From Aspidiotus rigidus (Eukaryota > Arthropoda > Insecta > Hemiptera > Diaspididae): a stretch of DNA of 64,000 nucleotides. This document shows positions 28,900 to 39,959 of this stretch, one piece after another. The position numbers and the translations under genes were made by a program. The notes beneath the pieces are model-generated. The model did no database searches and had not been told where the DNA came from. It worked only from the letters and a program-made list of their open reading frames with translations. Position 1 is the stretch's first letter. Each line of letters opens with the position of its first letter. The DNA lies in the NCBI GenBank assembly GCA_035079385.1, contig JAVHKY010000018.1, positions 2,728,001-2,792,000 of the forward strand, read 5' to 3'.

Positions 28900-29538
28900 T
28901 ACAATTTTGTTTCTATTTTTTGAACAGTTGGGAGTATGTAATTTAACGCAGACTATATCGAAGTTATGTACATTCGCGTACATAATTATGTTTAAATCTG
29001 TTTTGATATGTGCAAATTACTCATCCGAGAGTGTGTGTGTGCAGTTTACTCAATGAGTGTGAGCGAATTACCAACTCCGTTGAGTCTTGGTATGGGGGAA
29101 TACTTTACCAATTATCCTTTCGACTTATATCAAGCTATATTTTGAATGTATACTGATCACAAATAGTTTTCTTTCAATTACAGCAGATTGTGTAATTGTC
29201 AGAAAAGTTTCACTAGATCTCGAATGCTGTTTACAATATTATCCGTTTTTTGGAGGATATTATAATGGCGCTCAACGGACTGAAAATAATTCCATTGCTC
29301 TGCTCTGAGTTTTCCGGCTTATGCAGGGTATTTCCCGCGGAGAAATTATCGTGACTACGATTTTTTTCATGTCAACACGTCTTCACGATAATCAGTCGAT
29401 ATATTGCCATAATCGATACATCGGAATTTATATTTCGACGACTTATAATAATTTAATTCTATGTTTTCCAAGAAGAGGAAATATTTTTCCACCTTTTAGT
29501 TCACGATTTATTTACGTTTCTTCCTTCATTGTTTTCAG
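28900..29538 (+). other. Conserved 5' flank of homeodomain exon 1
   Basis: About 450-640 bp that is repeated before each homeodomain exon. It includes TTCACTAGATCTCGAATGCTG, a GGAGGATATAATGGCGC-like word, CAGTCGATATATCGCC..ATCGATACAT, and ends in a pyrimidine-rich AG acceptor. It is either the upstream intron or a promoter/5' leader. Confidence 0.45.
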
Positions 29539-29853
29539 GTCAATGCGTCTGGAAGAAAACGAATTCCCTTCAATTATAATCAACTTAAGATCTTAAAAGA
29601 CAATTTTGATGATAACGATTTGCCAGGAGAAAAACAAATGAAAGAAATCGCTGAGAAAATTAGTCGACCAATAGAGCAGACAAGGCGATGGTACCTTGAT
29701 CGACGGTATCACGAGAAGAAACGTGCAGCTCAAGGAGGACAAATACAAGTAAAAAACTTGAAAACCTACCGTCAGTTGAAAACCTTACAAGAACATTATG
29801 ATCAAAATAAATTTCTGTCGCCACCAAGCAATTATGATAGAAGTGGGGCGTAA
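29539..29853 (+). CDS. Homeodomain exon 1 (open, second homeodomain cut short)
   Basis: The exon is bounded on the left by TTTTCAG. The encoded 104 residues begin VNASGRKRIPF and continue through a homeodomain: L19 and F23 (positions 16 and 20 of the fold), W51 (position 48) and R56 (position 53). Recognition-helix position 51 is Asp instead of the near-invariant Asn, and position 49 is Tyr (RRWYLDRRYHEKKRA). A second homeodomain begins at LKTYRQLKTLQEHYDQNKFL but ends after SPP, where dispersed-repeat DNA replaces the rest. It is likely spliced from the type I gene upstream (phase 0), or else a decaying duplicate. Confidence 0.7.
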   Translation, partial: VNASGRKRIPFNYNQLKILKDNFDDNDLPGEKQMKEIAEKISRPIEQTRRWYLDRRYHEKKRAAQGGQIQVKNLKTYRQLKTLQEHYDQNKFLSPPSNYDRSGA

Positions 29854-29950
29854 AAACTTCAAATATTGAGTTGGACCACGGAGCTCTAGGAGATAGGAGT
29901 GGGATTTGGGAAAATTTCGACTAAGTATTAAATTATGTATGAGTAGATAT

Positions 29951-30372
29951 AAGATATTCCTTCTGGCGCACTTTAGCGTACTTCCTCATTTCTCTAGCGC
30001 AGAGTAAAATTTACCCATTTTTCATCCTCTCCTAATGAATAATTTCACTCCTTTTTTATCTCCGCTAGTTCGAAAATTTCAGAAGTTTTGTATCATTTTT
30101 GTATCAATTTTTAACATTTATAAGATTCCTTCTGGCGCACTTAAGCGTATTTATGAATTTCTCTAACGCAAGAATCATTTTACCATTTTTTAAAGCAAAA
30201 TCAAACCATTTTTCTAATAATTTTTCTTCCAAGATAGTTGGAAAATTTCAGAGTTTTTGTATCATTTTCTATCTTTTTTCCATGAAATAAATTTTCTTGT
30301 GAGAGCTACATCCATCACTTGTGAAATATAAGAAATTTCCTTCTAGCGCACTTCCTAATTTCTCTAGCGCAG
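29951..30372 (+). repeat. Three degenerate upstream repeats in the island
   Basis: TTCCTTCTGGCGCACTT, then AGCGTA..T, then ATTTCTCTAGCGCA recur at about 29957, 30126 and 30338. They lie upstream of the first island ORF and could be a repeated control region; that role is inferred from position only. Confidence 0.6.
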
Positions 30373-30549
30373 CGCATAATTTTCTCAAAATTCTCGTGAA
30401 TTCTAACAACTTCAACCTTTCTCTCTGTGTTTCTCATGTAGGAGTTGAGACTTACCTTTTAAAATCTTAATAAAAATGGTGTTATTGAAAAGAAAGTATA
30501 AAACTTATAAGTAAATCTAGTCTACAAATGTTTATTGACTTAGAAAAAT

Positions 30550-30879
30550 ATGGATACTTGTGAGAGTAGCTACCAAGACAATGTCTATGAAGCTCATTTT
30601 GAAGAAAATCCTGAGGAGTATATGGAAGTTATAAGAGCAATCAAAAATGCGGAAATCATGTTTCTTGGTGGTAGTCCACTTTGGGATGATATTCAATTTT
30701 ATGATCCACAACCTGAAGCTGATCTGGGATATGAATCAGAGAATGAATCAGATATAGAGATGAGCAATGAACCAGATATCGAGATAATCAATGAACCAAA
30801 TACAGAGATAATCAATGTACCAGATATAGAGATAATCAATGAACCAGATAATAGCTTACTATCAGTTACCACATCTTAG
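30550..30879 (+). CDS. Orphan acidic protein 1 of the AT-rich island
   Basis: 109 residues from ATG at 30550 in AAAAATATGG context. The net charge is strongly negative. The C-terminal third is built from about five 8-residue repeats of the type (N)EPDIEII (24-bp DNA repeats at about 30745-30850). There is no signal peptide or membrane segment, and no family recognised. The second ORF follows 204 bp downstream on the same strand. The reading frame is open despite very AT-rich DNA, which favours a real gene, but I cannot assign a function. Confidence 0.5.
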   Translation: MDTCESSYQDNVYEAHFEENPEEYMEVIRAIKNAEIMFLGGSPLWDDIQFYDPQPEADLGYESENESDIEMSNEPDIEIINEPNTEIINVPDIEIINEPDNSLLSVTTS

Positions 30880-31083
30880 GAGAATCTTAACAGAGCCGCT
30901 CAAGCTTTGCTTGAGAATGTTAATAACTTGGAAAATAAATCTAATCAGGGAACAGAAAATAAATAAATGAATAAATAGTGATTATTTTCAAACTAGAAAT
31001 ATAAGTTATTTCAATCAACCTTTTTATATACTTATATTAGAATAATTTTTCTATATAAATAATACCTAATCAAATTTTTAAAA

Positions 31084-31302
31084 ATGGAAAATCAAAACAA
31101 TACTTACATGCAAGATAATTATAATGTTGATGATAACTGTGAAGAAGAATATGAAAAATTTACTCAAAAATGCAAGGATAGAACAAGGGAGAGAATGAGA
31201 GAAAAAGATAGAATGAAGATAGATAGGCCTATTGATAACTATGATAAATCACCTATAAGAGAGGATGATTTTGAATCAGATATTGACTCAGAGGAGGGCT
31301 AA
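31084..31302 (+). CDS. Orphan charged protein 2 of the AT-rich island
   Basis: 72 residues from ATG at 31084 (TTAAAAATGG). The N-terminal half is Asn/Glu rich, the middle is basic-acidic (CKDRTRERMREKDRMK, likely helical), and the end is acidic (DSEEG). It sits downstream of orphan protein 1 in the same orientation. No family recognised. A short real gene is possible; chance is not excluded at this length. Confidence 0.4.
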   Translation: MENQNNTYMQDNYNVDDNCEEEYEKFTQKCKDRTRERMREKDRMKIDRPIDNYDKSPIREDDFESDIDSEEG

Positions 31303-31733
31303 TTTTCTATATAATCATATCTTTAGTATATTTAAATCTTTTATTTCATTTTCAATAATTCTTGATAAATGATCAAATGAGCAATAATCCACAGGACACA
31401 CCTGCTCTGCTGGCGCATATTTATCATAAATTTAGTATGTTTTTCTCTTTTATCCTTGAGTAAATCTTGAATTGAAGGATCCATTATATCATCATATTTT
31501 ATCAATAGTATTTAAAATATGGTATAATTTGCAGGACAAGCCTGCTCATGTCGTTGATATAAGTCATATTTTGAAATCAAATTTAATTAATCCAACAAAA
31601 GAATCTTCATAGTCCTCCATTTATATTGAATAAATAGAAAAGATGAAAAATAGGTAACAAGAGAGTGGGTCTAGGTCTATGTTTGTAAGTCTTTTCATTA
31701 TATTTACTTGGTGAATCATACTATAGTAATTTA

Positions 31734-32120
31734 TAACACATATGAATAAATTTCAACATTTTGGAATGAATGTGAACTATAGTATTTCTCAAAGTATTTT
31801 CGAGCTGAGTACCATGCCATTTACAGTTTTTCGATACCTATTACCTCTCATTATTGTGCAATACTCACGTTTAATTCTCGCGCTTTATCGCAACAGGCAA
31901 GTCTACCTTCTCGCGCATTGAAATTTTGTAGCTCGATAAGATATGTTAAGCGTCGCAACAATCCGCGGTAACTAAACATAAGTATTGCTCAATAATGAGA
32001 GGTAAGTAATATCGAAAAGCGGTAAATGACGTGGTACTCAGCGACGAAAATACTTCCAGAAATACCTTCTATAGGTAGATCATGTTCATTCCAAAGGTTT
32101 GAAATTTGTTCATGTGTGTA
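31734..32120. mobile_element. MITE family 1, palindromic copy
   Basis: TAACACATATGAATAAATTT at the left mirrors GAAATTTGTTCATGTGTGTA at the right. Inside, GAGCTGAGTACCATGCCATT mirrors AATGACGTGGTACTCAGC, and CTCATTATTGTGCAATACT mirrors AGTATTGCTCAATAATGAG. The whole element is therefore a near-palindrome. Copies: 54688-55087, 47940-48107 (shorter) and 12246-13206 (longer). Confidence 0.8.
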
Positions 32121-32510
32121 AAAAATAAGTAGAAATTATCGTAAATAACGGCAGAGTGTTGTAATTATAAGAAAAGTTTCACTATCTCGAATGCTGTCCA
32201 CGTCATTTTCCATTTTATGGAGGCTATAATGGCATGCAACGGGCTGAAAATAATTCCTGTTCTGTAGTTTTCCGGCTTATCCAGGGTGCTTCACACGGAG
32301 AAACTATCAGGACTACGATTTCTTTCCTCATATATCAATTACGCAGGTTTCCGCGATATTCAGTCGATATATCGTCATAATCGATACATCGAAATTTGTA
32401 TTTCGAAGACCTAGCTTACCTATAATTTAATTCAATTTTCTCCAAGAAGAGGAAATATTTTTCCATCTTTTAATTCATGATATCGATGTTTCTTTTTTTA
32501 TTGTTTTTAG

Positions 32511-32735
32511 GTCAATGCATCTCGAAGATCACGAAAATATTTAAACATGGAGCAACGTATGATCTTACTAGAGTATTTTGATGATAACGATTCGCCAGGG
32601 CAAAAACAAATGGAAGAAATTGCAAAGAAAATTAATCGATCAATATCGGAGACTAGACAATGGTTCAGCTTTCGACGGTGGTATATAAAGAAGAAACATG
32701 CAGCTCAAGGAAAACCAGAAAAAGTAAACAACTAA
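32511..32735 (+). CDS. Homeodomain exon 2 (single open homeodomain)
   Basis: Acceptor TTTTTAG at 32504-32510, then 74 codons and a stop. It reads VNASRRSRKYLN, then MILLEYFDDND, then a recognition helix ISETRQWFSFRRWYIKKK. Landmark residues at positions 16, 20, 48, 49 and 53 are Leu, Phe, Trp, Phe and Arg; position 51 is Phe instead of Asn. It ends in EKVNN soon after the homeodomain; remnants of the second domain continue downstream out of frame (about 32745-32870). Its unit 2 partner is at 55709 and is broken. Confidence 0.65.
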   Translation, partial: VNASRRSRKYLNMEQRMILLEYFDDNDSPGQKQMEEIAKKINRSISETRQWFSFRRWYIKKKHAAQGKPEKVNN

Positions 32736-32879
32736 AAAACCGCATCAGTGGAAAATCTTAAAAGAACATTATGATCGAAATAAATTTTAGTCCGCAAAGG
32801 AAAAGCTGTCAAAAGTAGCCATTTATCAAGGGTGGTCAGCATCTGGTTTAGGCGCACTCGTCGAAAAAGGTGACATACT

Positions 32880-35800
32880 TGTCTAATTTTAAAAGAAAAG
32901 CAAAGCAATAGTTAGCTGAAGATCATGGGAATGCGTTTTATAATTCAAATAAAACGCCTATTCCTACAAAAAGAAAATTGACAAGTGATTGCTGTTAAAT
33001 TTGGTCCACGGTCAATGGAGAGATCCCAGCTTTTAAGAGCAAGACGGTGCGACATGAATATCCTCCTTGACTTTATGAATCTTCTATATGGACCACTCAG
33101 AATCGCCAAGACGATGATGAACCTTGCGAAGCAAAAGTTATGCTTCATAGTTATAATTTTTCCGCTATGAATAATTTGATCATTCAATACCCAGATGAAA
33201 AGTGCCATTATGAATAACGACGACGATATCAATAGAAATGCTCAAATCCGTTTTGTGAATGAGACAAGTTTATAGGTAGTCCAGCTTAAAAACCTATTAG
33301 ATGAGGTAGAATCGGTTATGAATATACTTTTATTGTATCCTATTTTTTGTAACTATTGTGAATTTATGCTGTCCTGTGAATTCTGTCGTAATAAGAGAGT
33401 ATAGCCAAGTTAGAAAGATCAGGATTGATTTTATTTACGTTTAGTAATCGTATCTGTTTTTCGTTTTGTTCCTTCTCTTTGCCTAATTTGATGTTCCATT
33501 CCTTTGATATACTTCGTTGTAACTTGAATAACTTTAATATATATATTAAAGTGAACCACAATTGAGTCACCGGTTTATTTTAGGTTTAAGGAAGTAGCCT
33601 AGAATACTACATATTACGCTAACTTATAATAGGCTACTTTGTGTATTGTTTTGAGACATAGGTCAAAAGGTGGAATATTCGGGGTTAACTCATGCGCTAA
33701 AGGAAGGAGTTGGAAATCAGAATTCTGTGACGATCTAACCAAACCAAGCAAATTTCAGATATCCATCCCAACATTGCAATCTTCGTGTTCTCCATTCATG
33801 AGGAGGAGGACTTCGAAAAATTTTAACCAACCAGCCCAGGAGGAGAATATGAAACAGTAGTAATAGGATTTGCGATCACCAGAGTGGGAAGGGGAGGGAT
33901 TCGTTATGGAACAGAAATAAAAAGACTGCCGCGGCGAGGTCCACTGCTTAATGTTCAATCAAATTGATGGAGAGTGATGTCAGGTATATGATTCAACTTA
34001 GGAGAAGAGGGGAACAAAAATAGGAAGTGAACGCTATAAGATTGAGATGAGGGCCTGAATGGGATTGAAGCGACAGAAGTGGTCAATTACGTAGCTCGAG
34101 TCATTCAAAAGGATGGGAAGGTTTGGGTTTTGGATTGTTATAGGCCTGTAAGATAGCAGAGAGTGAAAGAGTATATATGGTAACGCAGTGGAGGGAGAAC
34201 TGCCTCAGTGCATAGGTAGAGTGAAGAGCTGGTGCATAGTACGCCATGGGAACCCCGAAAGAATGAAATGAGTTCAGCAACTGTAAGATTTCAAAGAGGA
34301 TGTGGTTTTTGTATATTGCTACTCTTTCGAGTACATTACCCCCTTTAAATATGTGGAACTATAAATTTTAAGAACGTTTTGTTGGAAGAGGTGCAGATTG
34401 GAGAATCGTAATCAAGTTGGTGAACGGATTATATCATCTAGAGTTAGAGAATAAATTTGTGGATACAGCCCATACATGAGCGTGATAGGTATTCGAGAAC
34501 GTTCAAGGAATTCAGACTTTTTGCTCTCAAGGTTTTGTTATGCGAGGTCCAAGACACTGAAACCAAGGATTTAGGCAGACGATTAGGTGGTAATTGTGAA
34601 GTTCTGAAGACACAAAGAAGAAAAAGGTGTAAGGAGTGAATATCTTTTTTGGAACGCCACCATGACTGTTTTCTTGTTTGAAAATCGAAATCCACGGTCA
34701 GATAACCATTCGGAGATTTTTTCAAGGGTTTGTTCAGGGTAGTCTTACTGCTCGTTAGGGTTTGGGGGTTATTACGGAGATAGAGAATTCATTCGCAATG
34801 AGGCGTTCGGTAACAGGGAAGCTGACACTGCCGTAGAGTTAAAGGAGGAATTTGTGGTTACAGCCAGTACGGAGATGTGTCAGTTATTCAGAATTTTAAT
34901 TTGAATTTTAGGATATGAATTTATTGTCCGATGCGGAAATAGAAAGTTTTTGGAACAGTGAAGTCGTAAAACAATCTTGTTCCGTGAACTTTTTTACATT
35001 AAAAAAAAAAACACTATCCAGAGTGGGATTCAAGAACTTGTATTTAGTTGTGAGGACAGTGAGGAATAAAGAGGGCAATTCTGAAAAAACACTCGTTGTA
35101 AAGCGTATGATACTTGATTGTCTCATCGGCCTTCATTTCAGCTCATCAATTTTCTCTTCCATTTACGAAAAGTACTTATTGAAACACACGTCACCAGACC
35201 CCCCCCCCCACCCCGATAATACGAGCGTGATTTTGTGTCCAAATAACTGAAACTTGCTGATTGACCGCGCGAGCTTTAGGAGAAAAGTTTAAAAGGAATT
35301 TTCATAGGATCATTGAAGAGTATACAGATGAGTTGGTAGAGAATTATGATTCATCAACTTGAACTGAAACTGGCACTTAAATCACCAGGACAGACCTTAT
35401 AAGTAAATAATTATGAAAAGGAAAATTTCAGGCGCGTAAAATACGACTGGTTTCGAAATGCCAGGACTTTATTTTCAGGTTCGAAATAGACCTACAGCAA
35501 GTTGTATTTGAAGAATGCATGTAGTAAATACAGATACGCGGTATTTCGTAATACTTAGCCCCTAAATTCTCCAAATGGTTTCTCAATGAAAAATATGAGG
35601 TTAATCACCAAAACATTGCGAATTGTTTTTTTGTGTTACGAGCTTGTCAGTCTGCACGAGGTATCACCTTATCTAACACCCATAGGCTGTACAATACTTT
35701 CACCGCCGCCACCATCAGAAAGTCACCACCGCCACCATCTTCGTCGTCGGAGGTTTTTCCCGTCGAAAGTTGTCTGAATAGTCGTGTATAAGTCTGCTAA
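32880..35800. other. Duplicated non-coding block, no gene recognised
   Basis: Matches 56.1-59.09 kb closely. Several short open frames (34457-34639, 34444-34725 minus, 34915-35250) are kept in both copies, but they overlap on opposite strands and show no domain. The region ends in a (CCG)-like coding-looking tract, TTTCACCGCCGCCACCATC, at about 35698. I cannot exclude a lowly expressed gene. Confidence 0.35.
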
Positions 35801-35814
35801 TATTACCTAACTAG

Positions 35815-36330
35815 GGACCGTTTAATGGCGTCTCTATTTCCCAGAAATTGACCGATCCTTCTTGTCAAAGGTGGTCTATTTGTGGTGGTCTGTCAGCATC
35901 GCTTGAATATAGACTACGACAGATTATTTTATACCGTCTACATTACCCAGAAATCGACGTATCATTTTCTCTGGTCTGTTGACACTGATTGAATATTGAT
36001 TACAAGTGACCATTTTATCTCATCAAGTTGCCCCAGAAATCGACTGTTTTTTTGGTCAGAAATGGTCGAAATACAGTCAATAGCTACAGACTGAGGATAC
36101 ACCATTTTATCGTACCAACATCACCTACGAATCGAGTTATTTTTTCAGTCAAAATTTTGTTTAAGTTGGTCTAAATCTGATCTAAATATGACAGGGAAGA
36201 TTGGAAATAAATCGACTAAAAACTTAGTCTATTATTGCATGGTTACTCATCAGAGCGATCGCTCAGTCTATTTTTGGTCGATCGCTACCTAAAATTGACT
36301 ACGATATTCGGCCAATCTGGTTCATCGCGT
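35815..36330. repeat. Degenerate ~105-bp tandem repeats
   Basis: CCCAGAAATCGAC-type words recur at about 35840, 35948, 36042 and 36127 with CATTTTAT and TGGTC words between. The copy in unit 2 is at 59105-59620. Confidence 0.6.
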
Positions 36331-36339
36331 AGGTGTACA

Positions 36340-37973
36340 AATTCACGTCCATACCCGCACACAAGGTTCGAAAGTAGCTCTTCTTGACATCAGTTACCTT
36401 TCGCATATCCTGGAAGAATTATAAGAAGAAACGTGATATTGGAAGAACTGAATATGTGTCATGAGTACCAGATAAGATGGAGACGAGTAACTGGCAATGA
36501 GTGAAGAACAAATAAACAATTAGAAAAATCAAAGATTCAATATATGATGGAGTAGATTGAGGGGAGCAGGGAACCTGTTTTCTGAGATTCATATTTAATA
36601 AAGGATGAAGGATGGCGCGACGTCATTGTATATAGGTATTCAGAATCACCTGCTGTTAGAGTATGAAAAATGATCTTCTTTTAAAATTTTTTATGAAATC
36701 CTCTCGAAGGCCTAAATATAGTTTTTGAAATACACGTCTGTATACTTGCCGTTGAAGTCACTAAATCTTCTGAGAAAACTATCTAAGTCGTAGATAGTAT
36801 ATACACTGTTTTTGTTCTTCATACATCGACAGATAGGTACGTGAAATAGATCACAACGAGAAAAATGAAAGAGATTGCAGTAGGGATACGATGTTTGAAA
36901 GCTTTTTTCTTTCCGGATAAAAATATCATGTGGTATGCATCATAAAATCACATGGAATTTTTGGAAGAAGAATTTCTGTCTTCGATTATTTCAGGTAAGA
37001 AGCTCTACTTTCCTTCTTTATCATCGCTATATTTTCGAGGTCTTGTGCTGGTGAATTTTCAGGTATAATCTAGATGAAATAGATACATGTACTTTCAATT
37101 ACAGCAAATTGATCGCAACTTCTTTTATTTGTACTACAGTTTACTTATCATATGACTGCGATGAAGGCCTATTTATTCTATATCAGTGAGCAAGTTCGAA
37201 CATTCCACCACACCTACCACCTATAATTGAAGACAGCTGACGTCTGATGATACAATATTATTTCGTTCATCATAACAACCTCATTTTTTCTTCTATTGTT
37301 GGAATGTCTTCTGTGTATTAGTACCCCTAATTGATGATAAACCATTTGATTCATCGTTGTTTCGGAGATACTTTCAATATTTTGACTTTCTGTACGGAAA
37401 CATTTAAATCTTCCTGTTTGACGTACTACTGAGAAGAAAATCTTTAATAGTGAGGTGACATCATATAAAGGTGACTGGATAATACAAAACCGATTGTAGA
37501 GCATTGGTATTGTAACGAAGGCCCTGACAGTTTGCTTCATTCGAAATCTGAAGCAAATTAAGAGGAGAAACTGAAGAATATTCGAACGACTGATTTGAAG
37601 TAATTGAATATGGAGTGTTTGTCAGTTGGTGTAGATATTATTTGCAGAAGCAAGTGAGTATTCTTGTGCATCTTCGGTGATCCGTATGATTTTTGAGGCC
37701 TTCAAGTTGTGGCTGGTTGAAAATTTTTTACTGAATCATTAATATACTTACCACTTTTTTTTTTTTTTAGTGTTGTTGGACCAGATCACAAATTACTTCC
37801 TAGGTACCAATTGTGAACCGATACAAAGCTCGCCATGTAATATCTTCTCCTCTCTGCGATAATTCTGCTTCTTGAATTTTTGGCAGCTGCCGTAGAAACT
37901 CGTTTCTTCAGTTCATATACATTGTGCGGCACAACTTCTTTTGCTTTGTTCAATTAGGGAAATACCGAGTTAT
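36340..37973. other. Upstream region of type II gene 1
   Basis: Matches 59.63-61.26 kb. A possible 5' untranslated exon begins after TTCAATTAG at about 37957, just before the start codon. The minus-strand frame at 37214-37540 is kept in both copies but has no motif. Confidence 0.35.
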
Positions 37974-39599
37974 ATGGTGGAAATGAGCGCGGAAACTTCG
38001 AATATTTCCAATCCCGGCGAAGGACAATCATGCATAAACCAGCAGAACAATTTAACAGGAAGTTGCCAAAACGGATCGAGTATTGTTGAAAATCATCCGG
38101 AGGAGAGTACCTCGTTTCGTGAAGAGGAGAAGCCGTCGAATGAGGATGGTTACGACGACGGTATTTCGCCTAACTGTAGTGACGATAACTCTAATCTTAA
38201 TAATCCACTATTGGAGACCAGAGATACCACTCGACCAATAGCTACATCCCACAATTTGGCGAGTGTAAAAAAAACGAGTATAGATTCGGGTGACGTTGCA
38301 AAAAAGACTGAAATAGGCTCAATAAGTAAGTGCTTTCAAAAGTTGAGTTCATTCGATTTTGTCATTTATGGTTTATACACATTTCTTTCCTTTTGTGCTC
38401 GGATAGTGAAATTGTTGAATCGAAAACGCTCGCGGTTTTCATACTCGTAGTAATTGTGACGTCTAGTATACATATCTCGAGCTAACTAGTTCTCGGGGGC
38501 TCACTCGCTCCTTCTTGGTCTGGTACAATCAAGTTAAAGATTTCCCGCAAATTCTCCGGGGGGGAGGGGGAGGGTGAGGAGATGGTAAGTAGACGACATT
38601 TTATGCGCGTGGACCGGTCCAGTGGAACTCCTGAGTGAGTTTATTGCATAATTTTTTGAATAGCCAATACCCTTCCATAGAATTCACTATGGAAGTTGAT
38701 TGCGCATTAATGAACTTCTTGAATTTGTCCTCATTTGATAGAGATGGCGTCCATGAATTTTTGGCATGTATAGGAAATAAAAATCGACCGACATTGCATT
38801 CCACGGATCGTCCATTTGTCCTGCTACACAAAAGATCGCTACTTTCAATAGTTTGATTCATCGATTGACTGGATGCTTTACAGAAAGAACTTGAGCACCC
38901 GGACAGAGTGAATAATCGACTGAATGGTCCGGAAGATGCTTACTAGGATATTCCTCGATTCCACCATCTTCCTCCCCAGCAACTCACACCGTGATAGCAG
39001 AAAACGTTGGGCTAGACTTCTTTTATTGGACAGCTCTTCTTTGCATTTGGGCCAGGGCCTCTGTCCATTTGGGTTCCGGACGGCCTTTCATGACACCAAT
39101 TCTATGAAAAGTTTATTTAGTAGATTGAAGGACCCTATTCCTCAGGCCGAGAGGAGTGGTGTATACAATGTAGCCTGCAACGATTACCTCGGAGTTTATG
39201 TAGGGATGACTGGCCGTCAGCTCCAAATAAGAATCATCCCAAAATCTAATTTTCTTGAAAGCAAACATCGCTAGTCTACATTTATAGAGGCCAGGAAGCT
39301 TATGTATTTTCATTTTTGGATAAATTTCTGCTGCTGTCCAATATATTTACAGGCTCCAAATGTGGGGACGCCTTCCAATATAATTCCATATGATAACACA
39401 GACTCGTATGAAGAAATGAGAATTGGTACGTTTTACATTGTTTTGTAATCCTTTCCTCCTTTTGTTTTCAGTAAATTGTCCTTCTGGTGCAATGCATGAG
39501 TCTAACTTTCCAGACCAAGAAGAGCCATTAGACTTGTCCACATCGAAGAGTAAGAATCCAAACTCCGATGCTGGCCAAGATGTAGTACGTAGGAAATAA
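37974..39599 (+). CDS. Type II acidic cluster protein, copy 1, with CtBP-type PLDLS motif
   Basis: Exon 1 is 37974-38325 and exon 2 is 39472-39599. The donor AA|GTAAGT and acceptor TTTTCAG join in frame to give 159 residues. It starts MVEMSAETSN. The ATG at 37974 is preferred because a likely acceptor (CAATTAG) sits just upstream. Residues 34-40 are GSSIVEN, as in type I. The middle is acidic and Ser/Asn rich, and exon 2 carries EEPLDLSTSK, the P-x-D-L-S motif bound by the corepressor CtBP. The stop is at 39597. GT dinucleotides before the stop (GAT|GTAGTACGT) would allow a phase-0 join to the homeodomain exon at 40702. A PLE fragment sits in the intron. Probably nuclear; function inferred from the motif and the neighbouring exons only. 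Confidence 0.7.
38589..39272 (+). pseudogene. PLE fragment (RT end plus GIY-YIG) in type II intron, copy 1
   Basis: Begins at VDDILCAWTGPVELLSEF (motif C), continues through broken frames resembling FNSLIHRLT, then an open stretch (38924-39272) with LLLLDSSSLHLGQGL, LKDPIPQAERSGVY and VYVGMTGRQLQIRI, the GIY-YIG signature with Val for Ile. It is closest in layout to the PLE at 23.3-25.4 kb. Present in both units, so it inserted before the duplication. Confidence 0.85.
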
Positions 39600-39786
39600 T
39601 TTATTTTACATTTCCAGTTGAATTTTATACAGCGGTCGTTCAAGTTATTCTAGTTATAAAGCTATCGGTTATATGTATGTTACTACTAAAAAACAAAATT
39701 GCTCACTCATCTTCTTTTCGTGTGAAATTGCTGTACCTATCAAATCGTTACCATGGAACAGAACTATCTTACGTTGCATTTATAAA

Positions 39787-39944
39787 TCGATACCGTAGAA
39801 CGAGTACCTCGTAAGCCACAAAAAATTGACTTTTTTTTTCGTCATTTTTGGATTGCGGAGTATGAGAAACGTGTAAAATAACAGTTATCTTGATTTTTTT
39901 TTTTTTTTTTTGTGGCTTACGAGGTATTCGTTCTACGGTATCGA
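39787..39944. mobile_element. Hairpin MITE with TCGATACCGTAGAACG ends (unit 1)
   Basis: TCGATACCGTAGAACGAGTA at the left mirrors GTATTCGTTCTACGGTATCGA at the right; the shared ends extend through CTCGTAAGCCACAAAAAA. Also in unit 2 at 63077-63236. Confidence 0.8.
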
Positions 39945-39959
39945 AATTACATTCGACTT

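Larger units (their letters stand above)
29943..31733. other. AT-rich island of unknown origin, absent from the paralogous site
   Basis: The left junction shows by comparison with 42.9-43.0 kb: both read ACTAAGTATTA(A/T)ATTATGTATGA, then diverge. The island runs to the MITE at 31734. It has three degenerate repeats upstream, two small acidic ORFs on the plus strand, and a tail with a repeated CAGGACAMRCCTGCTC word (about 31392 and 31531). Composition is more AT-rich than the neighbours. Origin could be viral, plasmid-like or an unknown mobile element; no hallmark gene is present. Confidence 0.55.

Noticed and set aside
29087..29308. 73-residue frame kept at 29087 and 42119
   Set aside because: Conservation follows from duplication of the whole flank; the other flanks break it and there is no motif.
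34444..34725. Overlapping frames on both strands, kept at 57739-58020
   Set aside because: No domain or compositional sign of coding; retained simply because the block is duplicated.
34915..35250. 111-residue plus-strand frame with Pro-rich end
   Set aside because: The unit 2 copy loses the start and shifts frame; the Pro run is a poly-C tract.
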